NCBI GenBank assembly: GCA_954871525.1
Contig: OX940862.1
Location: 10,932,501-10,996,500 of the forward strand
Length of the DNA: 64,000 nt
Direction: 5' to 3'
Source of the DNA: Parietaria judaica
Lineage: Eukaryota; Streptophyta; Magnoliopsida; Rosales; Urticaceae
The notes under the pieces are model-generated. The model was not told the DNA's origin and made no database searches. It worked only from the letters and a program-made list of their open reading frames with translations. A program made the position numbers and the translations under genes. Of this stretch, positions 12,427-25,720 are shown piece by piece; the first letter of the stretch is position 1; each line of letters starts with the position of its first letter.

Positions 12427-14401
12427 ATGCACGCCATAAAAAGAGGTTGGTTCGGGCAGACTTTTGCCCTAGCCAAAACCAATGACTCCGAGGGGAAGAA
12501 ATCCCGGATTCGGCGTTCCAAGGAGGAGAGGAAGGCCATGGTTGAATCCTTCATAAAGAAGTACTTTCCTTTGCTTCCCCCTAAAAATAATATACATTTA
12601 TATGCTGAGTTCATTAGATTGCACGTTTTTCGGCTAATTTTCACTCGTGTATTAGGTATCAGACATTAAACAATGGGAGCTTCCCGTCGCTTAACCTCAC
12701 GCACAAAGAAGTCGGTGGATCGTTCTACACGGTGCGGGAAATAGTCCGAGACGTAATTCAAGAGAACAGAGTGCTCGGTCCTGCGAAATTTAATCAAGAG
12801 GACCAAGTCAACCTTCAGTTCGAACAAGGACCGTTGGGCTCAATTGCTTTAGATCCTCAGTATCTTTCAACAGCGGCATCGAACGGCTCGCATTTTGTAA
12901 GTGATGAATTTCAGAGTAGTGAAGAGCTCGGTTTTGCTTCTGACGGGCATCAGAAATTCGATGACTGGAACGTCGTCAATGGAGCTAATGTCGATACAAG
13001 AAATGAAGAATCTTTTGATCTAAAAGATCCGACGATTCCAGAAGTTGTAGAAGTTAAGCAATATACTGTTGATGAAGAACCGGGAAAGGATGAAGAATTG
13101 TTTTCTGATGGGATTTTCGTAAGTGTGAAAACCGAAGACTCTCACGTGGTAAACAATGAATTCTACGAACCGATTCAAGAAGAGCAGAAATTGAACAAAG
13201 CATCCGAAACCGAGAACTACATAGAATATTCAACGCCGATAACAGAAAATGTAAAAGTTGAGATGTTTCCGGTGAGGCCTCTCGATAGGGAAAATGATTT
13301 AGACGGAAATTTGCTTGAAGTAGCAGATATGGCCAATACGTTCAGCGAACAAGGATCGGAGAAGGTGGAATTATTTACAGGCGTTTCTGTTTCTGAGGCG
13401 GATGGTGTAAATTCATCTCATAACACGAAAATCGTGACAAAAATTCCCGATCCGCCGTTGGATATCCCTTCTGGATTAGTGGATGAGGAAGTAGGAAGCT
13501 CAAAAAAAGCCATGGAATACGACGTTCAAGATTTGGCAGACGTCAATACCGAAGTACCTTATAACAATCTTACGCCAAAGACCGACGAACAAAGTGTGGC
13601 AATTTCTGGATCGAAGGTCAGTTCATTTTTGGATTTGTTTTATTGGATTTTGAGATTTTGTGTCCTTGCTTCGGATTTAATATTTTGTCGGTCCAATAAG
13701 ATTACGCTTTCCTTAAATTACTATTTGAAAATATTGATTATGAACGTTGATATACACGGAAAATCTTACAACTGCGGACGCTTTTTTATATACCTTTGTT
13801 GATTATTATTTTTTTCTCTTCGAAAAATGTAATTATGTTACGGGTTAATTTATGCATTAAGAGTATCTATGTCATTTCTACGCCTAAGGTGTAATATTAG
13901 GCTTATGTTTAAGCTAGTTTAGGATAGACATCGTAAGGAAAGAGTTTTTTTACCGGCTTTAGACTTGTGCCGTGATACATGAATCGGGATCAGAAATAAC
14001 TTTGGAATCGTTGTTACTGCTCTTACAGACGGCGAACTCTCCGAACGACATGAAAGCAAATTACGCAGGCCATAGTAACGGCACAAACGGGCAATTGAAA
14101 ACCGAAGAGGAGCCCATGAAGAAGGAAAATGCTGTTCCACCCAGAGGCAAGCCCCGGAAAGAAGTCGATGCTACGTTAGATCGAATTAATCTGTAAGTGT
14201 GTCGTGTCGGAATGAAATATATTTCAACATTCTATTTGGAACTTGGGATTTTGAATGTTGCTTTGTTCGGCTTCGGTGTGTTTTTCTTTCAGCAGTGAAG
14301 CATGGGAATCATCGGAAAAAACCGGGAGCGCACAAGGTAACCCGTTTTTTGCCGCTTTCAAGGCGTTGATAAAGGCGTTTGTGAAGTTTTGGACGGAATG
14401 A
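12427..14401 (+). CDS. Plant-specific protein resembling At3g52170, putative DNA-binding
   Basis: The exons are 12427-12560, 12656-13616, 13963-14192 and 14296-14401 (or from 14293), giving 476 residues. The N-terminus is the conserved part: MHAIKRGWFGQTFALAK, a basic RRSKEERKAMVESFIKKY stretch, and THKEVGGSFYTVREIVRDV with IQENRVLGP after it. This matches my memory of Arabidopsis At3g52170, which is annotated only as DNA binding. The middle, encoded by the long exon 2, is acidic and low in recognisable motifs, and looks disordered. The C-terminus TLDRINL...AWESS ends in an aromatic, basic helix AFKALIKAFVKFWTE. The basic N-terminus could also be an organelle-targeting sequence. No enzyme motif is visible and the function is not known. 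The last intron has tandem acceptors (AGCAG at 14291-14295); the downstream one gives the L-E-x-W text I recall for the family. Confidence 0.82.
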
Positions 14402-14962
14402 CTCTTTAAGTGTTTTACGCTGTGAGATCTTTTTGTTATTGTTTGTAATAGTAGATAGAAAGTGAGTGTACTTGATTAGTAGAGTAATGCAAATCCTTGA
14501 TTTCTGAGATCTATCTTTCGGGTGTATTTACCGCCCTTTTTTTAACCGATTTTTGACCGATCTTTATCATTTTGTGATGTTCTCGACCGAAAAATTCATA
14601 ATTTTCGGGGAAAAACTAATCTATAATCCGTAATGTATATGTTTTATTAAATTAAATTGCTAGTAAATTAACAATCCAAATTACGGATAAAATATTTCAT
14701 GATGTATAAGTCTTTACAAACTCAACAAATTCAATATTGACGACAATTTAGATAAAAATAACATTTGGTATGAATTAATAAGTACCCAATGTTACTAGAA
14801 AATGTGTCTCAAATGTTACTACATACATATATCGTAATATTAGATACTAATGCCGATTTCGCCATCTCACATGTGATGGCTTGCCCTTTTGTAGAAAGTG
14901 TCACGTGATCGTTATGCTTTTCTTGGCCAAGTTTAGTGTTATTGTCGTTTGTAGTCACATGC

Positions 14963-14964
<2 letters not shown>

Positions 14965-15001
<37 letters not shown>
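14965..15001. repeat. (TA)n microsatellite
   Basis: An uninterrupted TA dinucleotide run is followed about 35 bp later by a second TA tract near 15034-15052. Confidence 0.95.
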
Positions 15002-15002
<1 letters not shown>

Positions 15003-18000
15003 TTTACGTACGTCAATACATGTATTTATACATATATATATATATATATATAGTATATACTTGTATATGATTAAGTGAAGATTCGAGTACCGTATGGCAA
15101 GCCCATGTCCCATGAGCATAGGCCACATACAGTGTCTCCTTTCGTAGAAGATGACAAACTCTTCAATCATCAAATAATAAATCACTAAATTATAAAAACG
15201 ACATCTCAATTGAGTAGATATAATATTTTAATTTATTTGCCGACTTCTACGAAAATGGCAATTTTCTTGTGAAAAGTGCACAACTTATCATCATGTGACG
15301 TGTTGTGGTGAAGGTTTTATTTTATAGATCTATGTATTTATTTAATTCTTTTTTGTGTTAGGGTAATTATTGTCGTTAATTAATTACAGTAAAATCTGGC
15401 GGTATGATCTTTTATTCAGAATTTTTTTCTCCAATTTTTTTTTGTTTGTTTCAGTAATTCTAATTAAAAATATAATTTAGTGCTAATTTTATAAGATGGT
15501 TACTACTAAATCTGCATGGTTCACGACTTCATGTTTCCCAACTATGAGCCAAAAACACTAATTACTATTTTAAACTCAAGATCTCTTTAGAAATTATATT
15601 CTTAAATAAATAATAAATAAAGTTGGCCTTTTTTCTTTCTACAATAAATTTTTAATATATTTACGAATTTTAATTAGAAAATAAGTATATTATTAAATTT
15701 TGAAAGGAATGCATGAATGTTGCATGGGTTCTAAGTTCTAACTTCTATATCAGCTTAGTTATTGTTGTAAATATATTTTTAGGATATTTAAAGCATTTTT
15801 TAGATTCTTAAATAAAAGCATCTTTTAGAAGTTCTATTCAAATATAGATATTGAAACTTAGGTAAATTTACAGATAAAAAATTATATTGGATGTATATAA
15901 GTACAGAGATTGCATTAACTTATCAGGTATAATTATCTTGAATAATCCAATATTTATATCCGTTGAGTAATTAATTATTGTTCTTTCCATTTGGTAGTTC
16001 GTACCTACTCGCTGATCATTTATTTTCCCTTTGTTTCTGGATATTTTTATTCAATAATGTTAAAAAAAAAGGCTTCTATATTTTTCATATATCATCGTGT
16101 TATTTTATTTTTATTATTTCACCATTTTTTTGTGTTCTCTATTTATTTATTTCACCGTTTCTTTAAGTTGTTAGATACACTATTTACACACAATTACTAA
16201 TGCATTAAACGTCTGTTAAATTTGGTACGCGAAGTAAATGAGCTTTATTTCTATAAACTTCACTACTCACTAGTTCGTACTTGTTCATATATATATATAT
16301 ATAATTCATTTAAATATTATTTATAGTAAATATAAATCTAACTTTAAATGTAGTTGAATGTCATTTATGTATAACTCAAATCTCTACGGTTATAAAGAAG
16401 ACACGAATTAAACAATACTCACTTTACCTTCAAGAATATTTTATATCGTTATAATTTTTTAATCTATGCCTATGTATTTATGATGTTACATCTCTTTCTT
16501 TATTGATAAATAAACTCCACAGCTAAATAGTTTATTTTTTATTTTATGTAAGATTATTATGCCAAGTTCGTTTAGTATTGTGCATGTATCGTATGAATAA
16601 GGCGATGGCGCGATGCCCATATATTATTTACACTATATATGAGGAAAAAAATATTATTGACACTAAAAAAAAAATATATATATATATATACATATATCAG
16701 GAAAGCATATAAGTATTTTTAGAAAACTTGAACAATTATATACGGATAAAATAATTTGAAAGAATTTGAAATAAATAGCGGCAAAGTCAGTATTTTATAA
16801 TGAGTGAGCATGGTCGATCGACTCGATCCGCTAAAAGAATATTATTTTATTAATCTTAGCTCATAATTTATGATAGTATATCATACAATTATGTCATATA
16901 TAATAAACTAATAGCCTCTTTCTAAAAAATAAATAAAAACAAATAAAAACAGAACCTCTTTTTGTCTTTTATATATATATATATATATGAAAACGGAATC
17001 GGTCGTTTCAAATTCAATGGATACCCTACCAACCAAGTAAGTTGATTCTTGATTAAATGATTATATATATATATATATGGATATTTGTATTATAAGTAAT
17101 TAAATTTGTATCAATGTATTCGGTATATTTTCTATCTTTATATTTAAAGACAATAACGTATACAAAACAATGTCGAACTTCAATGCCGCCAATACCGAAT
17201 TAAAGTCCATTAAGATAGAGACAATAGCTCGTACGTCTCTATTTTATTTTAATAAAATTGTTTGAATAAATTACGTTTCCAAATCTATCTAATTGTGATC
17301 GTAAATGTGTATCCCGTGTAGCAGATCTTAACAAAACATGGACAAAATTTGAACGAATACTACTATAAGTGCCGCTAAATAAATAGAGATTATTTTATAT
17401 GTACTTAGCAAATATCCTTATTATATTTGATAGTTGTCACATATTTAGGAGAAAATCTGAATAGGTCAGAAAATAGTCGTTCCATGTTACTACCTATTAG
17501 GTGTTTAATTTTATAATAATCACATAAACATACACGTGATAAATATATATATATACATATGTATGTGTATATACAATATATTTATATATAGTATATACAA
17601 CCGGTATTAAATATATTTAACGTGTAAATATGTACAAGTTATATGAGATATATATATATAGTCCCTACTCTAGCTACATGAGCGGTTGATATGTCTATTG
17701 TTTATAGGGTGAGTACTGATCAGTATATATATAAGTAACGTGAATATATGTTTAAATGATTAAATACACGTAACGATAATGGAAGTTAAGTCACTTTTGC
17801 CAGTGGTCCATTTTTGTACGTATTTAGTTATCCGGTTCCAATTTTCTGATCAAACACAACACTGCTCAAGTTCTTTTTCATGACTATTATTGATGAGAAA
17901 GGTTCTGAGCCACCAACTTTACACACACACATCTATTACATATATATACATGATGATGATACTATGTTCATAACTGTTACAGGCTTGTCAGTTTGAAGTT

Positions 18001-18344
18001 CATATATATATATATATATATATATATGACACACAATTACACATGCACACTAGTACATATAAAACAAGGTTCAGATACCTAAATGGGATATGGCTATATG
18101 TTAATCTTTTTATCAATCCTATTTTATGGTTATATCAGTACTGATGGGTATTTTATAATATTTGTAATGTAAAAGTAATTATATAATATAGCACTAGCAT
18201 TAAGCACGTGCATATAGTGATTAATTTGTAAAAATTATCATTAAATACTAAGTTTAGCTTATGGTTGCTGTGATTTATAGTTGATGTTACATATATTATT
18301 ATTTTATATTGTGATTTGTGTCATAATTAATTATCTATTATTGA

Positions 18345-18596
18345 AATACACTCGGCGGAATATTCGACAGTGTCGGCAACACACTCGTTATTTTCGATGG
18401 TGTCAGTGACGTACTCGACGATAGCAGCGATGAATTCGACTTTTTTGACGTACTCACGGTGCTGCCAACCCACTTGGAGCTCTCGAGTGTGTCGATGATG
18501 TATACTTGCGAGTGCGTCGCCGACACTGCCAAGTACGTCACTGACACCGCCAAGATTATCGAGTGCGTCACCGACACCACCAAATATGTCGCATAA
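18345..18596. repeat. GC-rich island of diverged short tandem repeats
   Basis: About 250 bp of near-balanced composition sits in strongly AT-rich DNA. The unit is variants of GTGTCGGCGACGCACTCG and GTCAGTGACGTACT in alternating arrangement, so the complementary strand reads as repeated GGVGDAL, GGVSDVL, GSVGDAL peptides in one open frame (18327-18632, minus). A plus-strand frame reads ECVADTAKYVTDTAKIIECV. I do not recognise either and cannot say whether it is coding. Confidence 0.6.
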
Positions 18597-19665
18597 GCTT
18601 ATCATTAACTTTAGTTTAGTGACAGAGCTCAAAGTTATACCGAAACTAAAACATTGGATAAAAACAAGTATTGAAATGTATTTTTTACGAAGTGTAAAAA
18701 TCTCGATTTTTTATAAAATGCATCCCTTGAAATACAAAGCTAGCTCCGATACTGAATGTATTATATAGTTATTGATATATAATATATGCATAGCTTACAC
18801 TCACAAACATGATATATTGTAGAATATGAAGGATGAGAATGAATTTATAGTTTGGGTGAGTAGAGTGTTAAAGTGTATTTGTTTGCCATAAAATGTGCTC
18901 TGATATCTCCTCCAAGTCCAAACTCCGTTCCCTTTTCTGCTCTTTTATATTTTCATATTTATTTTTCAACCACTTTCTCCAAAACCTAATTTTGCACTCT
19001 AACACTTGCTTTTATATATTACATTATATATATTGTCGATTGAAAGTCACGAGAAATAAAACGATATTTTATGACAAAAAAGAGATACTATATGCCGTGG
19101 TCTTAATATTATTATATAAAAAATATATGTCAATCAATTTTTTTTTTTGAATATTACATATAATAATTATTTTAGAATGGATATTAATGTAAATGTTATT
19201 ATTTTATTAGATACTCGTCAGTAATTAGTCCCCAAAATGTAGGGGTTTTACCCCACCGGTCGGAATTTTTTTTTTTTTTTAGTAAAACCCGGAACCGGAT
19301 ATATCCGGGTCCGGGAAAAAAAATCCCGGATATATCCGGTTCCGGGTTTTGTATCTTTTTTTTTTAATTTTTAATTGTGTTATTTATTGTTAGTTATTTT
19401 TTAGTCCTCGTTTCGTTTACTTGGTTAAATCTAAACATTTGGTAATTAAGTTCGGTTTTGAAAAAATAAAATTTTAAAATTATTTTAAGTGTTTGAAATA
19501 TTTAAAAAATAATTATGAGATAAATAAAACATACAACAACAAAACAAAAGAAAATAAATATGTGTCTTTATTCAACAAACTCGAAGGTACGGGAAAGTAC
19601 AACTACAACGGCAAACGAAGTTACAAGTTCAAAGTACAATAAGAAAAATAACAATTGAAAACGAA

Positions 19666-22354
19666 TTACATTTGAATCTGTGAAAAGTAATTCGCCAATT
19701 CTCGGTCGTACATATCGTTTTCTTGTTGTCGTTTCTTGGCCATAATCCAATCTCTCGAAAGCATAAGGATCTCGACCATCAATGATTTTGTAGACTTGCG
19801 GCGAGGCTCTAACATCCTTCCGGCCATTGAGAATGCCGCCTCCGATGATACCGTTGAGACCGGGATGGTGAGAATGTCACGAGCCAACAAGGATAAGACC
19901 GGATACTCCGATCGATTTGCGTGCCACCATTGAAGAATGTCGAGGCCTTCATTTGGGCACGGTGTCGGAGGAAGGTTGCAGAATCGGGCGTACTCGTCGA
20001 TGTTGTGTCGTCGTTGACGTCGACCAAGAACTCGAGATCCCGAACCGCCACTTCCTTGTGAAGTCGGTGAAGAAGTCGATGCATTGCCGCGCCCAATAGC
20101 CGTAAGGTTGTAGAATAAACGGTGATTGTACACGTATGGTGATTGTGAACCACCGCCCCCGCGTCCGCCCTATATTGAACCAAAAATATTAAAGTTTAGA
20201 GTAATGTTAGGAAATAAAAATAATTAATCTTAAGAAATAAAGTTAAAAAATTACTTGAGTTTGTGGTTGTTGTTGATTCGTTTCCTCCCACTGATCTTCG
20301 ATGTCGTTATATTTTTGCTCGTACTCTTGGTAAAGAGCCTTCATCTTCTGATCCGCATCGAAGTAATTGTGCGTCATGTAGGCCTCCCCCATGATTTCTT
20401 GCATGCAATTTAAGACCTCCTGCAGCAGATTGTTGGAACATTTCTTGTAAAACGGCCCTTTGCTCGTTATAAAATTTGATAATTGTCTCGTGGTTTATAT
20501 AATACGAGATTTCCCTATAGTTTATCGGCGCCACCTTCATCATCAATTCGTTAAAACCTTCTCCCTCGGGCGCCGATATAGGCAAACCATCGCGTATAAC
20601 CCACTGAGCAACATACATTCTATAAAGATCATCGGGTAAGCGACTTACCTCCTCCGCCCGCTTTTTCTTCAAGCAATTCTTGACGTGGGCTTCTAGGCGG
20701 CTGTTGCCGTCGTGCTTCGGGTGAGCACTAAACTCCGCATTGCAGTGTCGGCAAATCCCCCACCTATCTTCCAAGCCGGTTTCGTAGTTGTATCTGTAGT
20801 CGGGTATGAAGTCGTTCTGCCAAACCGCTCCCGTTAATTTCTTTCGCTTCCTCGCCGGCGGATGGGGGGGCCGACCGTCCTCACCCTGAACCAAGGGTTG
20901 TTGTTGGGCCCGTCCACGTCCACGACCACGTCTAGCTGGCGGTGGCGGCGTTGGTAGAACTTCGTCAACTTCCTCCTCCTCGCCTTGAACGTAGTTCGGG
21001 TCCTCTGCATCATCATCATCATCGTACTGGGCATCGGGGTCGTTGGGTAGGTTCCTCGACCTCGTTTCCTAAAAAAACATATTAAGAAATATTACAATTA
21101 CATTTATTAAATTTTCAAGAAAATGAAGAAATATTACAATTAAATTAATATTAATCATATTAATTTAATTAAATTTGATATAGTTAAATAAAAAAGTTAA
21201 CAAAATTAAAAATGGTATTTCTTATGTGTGGAAATAATTATCAAGCTCTTTTAGACGGAAATCCCCGAGGTTCCACGGCCAGATCGACTGGAAAGGATAC
21301 TATGATCTCGCTTTAGGCCCAAGCTTTTCTAGACAGAACTCCCCGAGGTTCCCAGGCTAGCTTGGAGGAGATTGCAAAGCAAACCTTATTTAAAAACCAA
21401 TCTTTCTAAGACACCATAATCCAATAAGAACTTTATAACTATTACTACACATACAAATTACATTTTTTAATTTTTTTAACTTATTAAGTAACCATATAAA
21501 GTTAAATTAAATTAATATGATTAAATTATTATTAAATCTCAAGAAATTCGTTTCTGATGTGGAAGATCAGTCGGAACCGCAACCACAGAGCATACTAAGA
21601 CTTTCAAGAGACGTGGCAAATTAATTAATTAAAATAAATGAATTAAATTAAATTTGAAGGTTTTTAACTTATTAAGTAACCATATAAAGTTTAATTAAAT
21701 TAATAAGATTAAATGATTATTAAATCTCAAGAAATTCGTTTCTGATGTGGAAGATCGGTCGGAACCGCAACCACAGAGCATACTAAGACTTTCAAGAGAC
21801 GTGACAAATTATTTAATTAAACTAAAATAATTAAACTAAAATAATTAAATTAATTAATTAAACTAAAATAATTAAATTAATTAAACTAAATTAATTAGTT
21901 AAACTAAAATAATTAGTTAAACTAAAATAATTATAATAATTAAACTAAAATAATTAAACTAAAATAATTAAAGTATGTGTAAACAAAATAATTAAACTAA
22001 ACGTACCTCGGCGTCGTGGTTAACATATTGTTGTTGTTATTGCTCGTTGCTAAGGCTATTCCATTCCGGAATAGTTGTTCCTTGAAAATTGAGTAAGTTA
22101 GTAAACATACCGCCTTGACCTTGAGAAATTAGTAATTGTTGGTTCGGCCCGACGCCACCGGTACCATATTGACCATGAACCGGTAACGGTTGGCTAGAGG
22201 AACCGGGAACATTGTGTTGATTCATAACTCCGACATTATAATTATGTTGACTAAAACCCGTCCCGTTATTAACCGATCGCGGCGACGGAATAGTGGACCG
22301 TCCTTTTCCTCGGACATCGGGACGTCCTCGAGAACGGTTGTTGCCACTCGACAT
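19666..22354 (-). pseudogene. hAT transposase, nonsense-mutated and centrally deleted
   Basis: I read three exons on the minus strand: 22354-22007, 21068-20255 and 20169-19666. Exon 1 is Gly/Asn/Gln-rich and is interrupted at 22039-22037 by TAA where the surrounding run of CAA codons suggests an original Gln. Exon 2 encodes an acidic, Arg-Gly-rich stretch and a BED-type zinc finger (CRHCNAEF...EAHVKNC). The frame then changes near 20430: the text before it belongs to the N-terminal third (VAPINYREISYYINHETI), while the text after it (MTHNYFDADQKMKALYQEY) belongs near the C-terminal third. The catalytic middle has therefore been lost with a frameshift. Exon 3 encodes the hAT dimerisation domain (ILQWWHANRSEYPVLSLLAR, TVSSEAAFSMAGRML). 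Function is lost. Confidence 0.9.
21475..21813. repeat. Direct duplication inside the hAT transposase intron
   Basis: Two nearly identical copies of about 150 bp (about 21475-21625 and 21663-21813) share TTCGTTTCTGATGTGGAAG and CCGCAACCACAGAGCATAC. They lie in the first intron of the broken transposase. AT-rich TTAATTAAACTAAAATAA repeats follow to about 22000. Confidence 0.8.
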
Positions 22355-23061
22355 ATTAACGACAATATATTAAACTAACAATAGAGAGTATTTATATAAT
22401 TATAAAGTAGCTAAACTATAGAGTAAATTCGGAAATATGAGAGCTTGAGAGAGTTTGGGAGAATTAGAGATGAAGAGAAGGAGTTGTGTGAAAAAAATGA
22501 GGTTGAAGTGGGATATTTATAGGGAAAAATGTGAAGGAATTCGAGTAAAGTGGTGTTTTTCGAGGTCCAACGGCTATTTTCAGGGGCCAGTCTGCAATTT
22601 TGACCGTTGCCTCCAACGGCTCTATTTTTGACCGTTACTTTTGCCGCCCCCCAACGGCTCTTTAATCTGAGCCGTTGGATCTCAGATTAAAGAGTCGTTG
22701 GGGGGTTAATTTTTTTTATTAAAAAACCCGGATATTTGTATATCCGGGTTTTAATTATCCCGGATACCGAAATATCCGGTTCCGGAAAAACTCGGACCCG
22801 GATATTTCGGTATCCGGGTTTTTTATTTTTTTTTGTCGAATCCGGGTTTAACCCGGTTCAACATTTTGGCCATTATCAGTAATACACGGTAGCAACTTAT
22901 ATATACAAGTATAAAATATATGTTCAAATTCTCGTAAAATCATAGCATCGTGAATTTCTCGGTATCGGCCACTTAAACCTTAGTCGTTACAGCCCCATAA
23001 AAATATTTTCTGATGAGTTTCGTTCCATAATTTTAAGTCCATTAACGTACATTTATATAAT

Positions 23062-24039
23062 GGGTACTGCGGCTAATGTACCCAATGTTTTATTTTCTGC
23101 GGATTATGTACTCAATGTTTATTTTCGACGGCTAATGTACTCAATGTTTGATCCGTTAGATTTTTTGGGTTTTCCGTCAGTTGACCGTTAGAGAGTTATA
23201 TGTACACTTTTCGTATTTTTGACATAACTCACTCATTTTTTGTCCAAATTTTATGTACGACCTATGGTTGGAAAGATAAGAGATAGATCTACAACTTTAA
23301 TGTTTTAAGTTTTGTAAAATCAGTTTTAAAAAAATACGAAATTTCAAGTACAACGTAAAACTGGACATTAGTTTAATGCAAAATATTTGTTTCGAGCAAA
23401 TTTTAATATACTTAATGACTTTTTATGATGAAACGTAAAAGTAAAAAGTGGTAGATAAATGTTTTATCTTTCCAACGGGTGTTTATTTATAAATTTTGGA
23501 TAAAAAACGAGTGAGTTATGCCAAAAATATGAAATATTATTTCACATCACATCTTTTATATTTTTGGCATAACTCACTCATTTTTTGTCAACAATTTATA
23601 AATAAACACCCGTTGGAAAGATAAAACATTTATCTACAACTTTTTTCTTTTACGTTTCATCATAAAAAGTCATTAAGTATATTAAAATTTGCTCGAAACA
23701 AATATTTTGCATTAAACTAATGTCCAGTTTTATGTTGTACTTGAAATTTCGTATTTTTTTAAAACTGATTTTACAAAACTTAAAACATTAAAGTTGTAGG
23801 TCTATCTCTTATCTTTCCAACCATAGGTCGTACATAAAATTTGGACAAAAAATGAGTGAGTTATGTCAAAAATACGAAAAGTGTACATATAGAGGAGGAT
23901 AACTCTCTAACGGTCAACTGACGGAAAACCCAAAAATATCTAACGGATCAAACATTGGGTACATTAGCCGCCAAAAATAAACATTGGGTATATAATCCGC
24001 AGAAAATCAAACATTGGGTACATTAGCCGCAGTTTACCC
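23062..24039. mobile_element. Foldback Mutator-like MITE (978 bp hairpin)
   Basis: The element is flanked by a perfect 9-bp duplication TTATATAAT (23053-23061 and 24040-24048). It is almost entirely one inverted repeat: two arms of about 470-480 bp meet at a loop of about 25 bases near 23531-23556. The left end reads GGGTACTGCGGCTAATGTAC; the right end read inward is GGGTAAACTGCGGCTAATG. The arms contain repeated CAATGTTT and CTAATGTACCCAATG text near the tips. There is no coding capacity. If transcribed, the RNA would form a long near-perfect hairpin. Confidence 0.93.
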
Positions 24040-24048
24040 TTATATAAT

Positions 24049-25499
24049 TGATTAAAGCTCTTTATTCGAGTCTACCTAAACGGCAAATTGTTACGGTACA
24101 TTACAACAATACTGGAAGGTTCAACCATTTGTCAGACCATAATATATATATAGTTAAAAGTTAATAAATAGACTGTAAAAGTTAGCACAGAATATTTACG
24201 TACCCTTCAGCTGGTGGTTATATATTATATAATTATAATGTGCACTTAATGTTAGACATTCATGGAAAATCAGTTGGACCAATTTGGAGTTAATTACATA
24301 AATGCATATAGATATAGAAGTTGAGAGAAAATAATCTTAGAAAAAGGAAGCTTTTCTATGGATTTATCGGAATTAAATATATATGAGACTGATCTCATCT
24401 TAATGATAAATATCGTTGTCACTTGTCAAAATATTATATACAGAAAGCTTTATCATTCACGTGAAAATATATACGTAATATTTCAATCATATAGGCTATG
24501 CTACCTATATTTTTCCTAACATTCACCACCATCTTCATGTTTTAATATAGATTATAAATATTTTGGTACGTACGTAGGCAAGGTCGGTATATAGCTACGT
24601 AAAAAATAAGTGGAGCAAATAAATACTCGATTTAATCAATAACTTAGGTTTATTATATTTTTGTCCAATCTTCCCGGGGGACTACAAATATGAAGACCCG
24701 GCAAAAATATAATAATTTATCGAGGTTTAATTAACCACGATCGATACGGGATTTTCCTCGTAATTTCATAAGTTTGTATTGTACCCCCAATAAATTACTC
24801 AGAGTTCACTGCATGTTAAGCTAGCTAGTGAACGTATAATTTGTACAAAGTTATAAAAAAAGTATATGTATAGAGTTTCCACATATAGACAATGATTGTT
24901 TTTATTTGCTCTCTAATAACACTTTTTAACTAACCATGTTATGTCATACATATACCCTTATAATATTACTATTGAATAAAATTAAAATATATATGATATG
25001 GTCTTCCATTTAATGTTGAGTCATCAATAATTAAGCAAAGCTTCAATAAATTAAATTAAATTTATTATAGTAAACAAAAAAAAAATATCAAGGAAGCAAC
25101 GAGTCTCCTACTTTTGCTCCGAACTTTGTTGACTTGTCTTATCTTTAAAAAAAATACTCTCAAAACGATAAATAGAAAAAAGAGCACAAATCTGGTGAAA
25201 CATATAAAAAAAATACACAAATCTTCTTACAAGGCTCGTGATATATTCTTTTCTTTATATCTTTGGATCTGAGTTTCTTCTCGTTGCAAGCATTCAAAAA
25301 GGTCCCTACATATATGTGTGTGTATATACAAATATAGAGAGAATATGAAAAAGAAAAGTCGAAAAAGAGACATGAATAATATTAAATAAAAATGTGACGC
25401 AAGGAATAAAGTCGAAGGTGGTTAAGAAGGTATTAAGATCTGGACTCTTGTAATTGTCTCCTGCTTTTAGCACACCAAAAACTTGGCTTACGAGCTTCT

Positions 25500-25534
<35 letters not shown>

Positions 25535-25711
25535 GTTATTTCACTTTGGGATTATCATCCCATTATCCTATGTAATTCTACATTAATTGTATTGTTTTGC
25601 ATGCATATATTATATGTACTAATATTATATTATAGTCACTGTCATGACGAGTACTATATAGTGATTGCCATGCACTAATTGAATAGTGTCTTTTTTTAAG
25701 GTTTTATGTAA
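24049..25711. other. AT-rich intergenic DNA between two MITEs
   Basis: I recognise no gene. It contains a TA tract near 25505-25531 and otherwise unremarkable AT-rich sequence. Confidence 0.6.
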
Positions 25712-25720
25712 TAAATAATA

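Larger units (their letters stand above)
14402..19217. other. Gene-poor AT-rich intergenic DNA
   Basis: I recognise no gene in this 4.8 kb. It contains many short (TA)n tracts (for example near 15040, 16280, 16675, 16970, 17065, 18005) and the GC-rich repeated island listed separately. The short open frames are explained by low-complexity sequence. Confidence 0.6.
19226..22875 (-). mobile_element. hAT transposon, 3.65 kb, internally deleted
   Basis: The element is flanked by a perfect 8-bp duplication TCAGTAAT (19218-19225 and 22876-22883), the hAT target-site size. The ends are imperfect inverted repeats: TAGTCCCCAAAATGT on the left, TAATGGCCAAAATGT read inward from the right. Subterminal zones (19285-19350 and 22724-22858) are packed with palindromic CCGGATAT/ATATCCGG motifs, which probably bind transposase. 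The interior carries a broken transposase gene on the minus strand. The insertion is in intergenic DNA. Confidence 0.93.
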
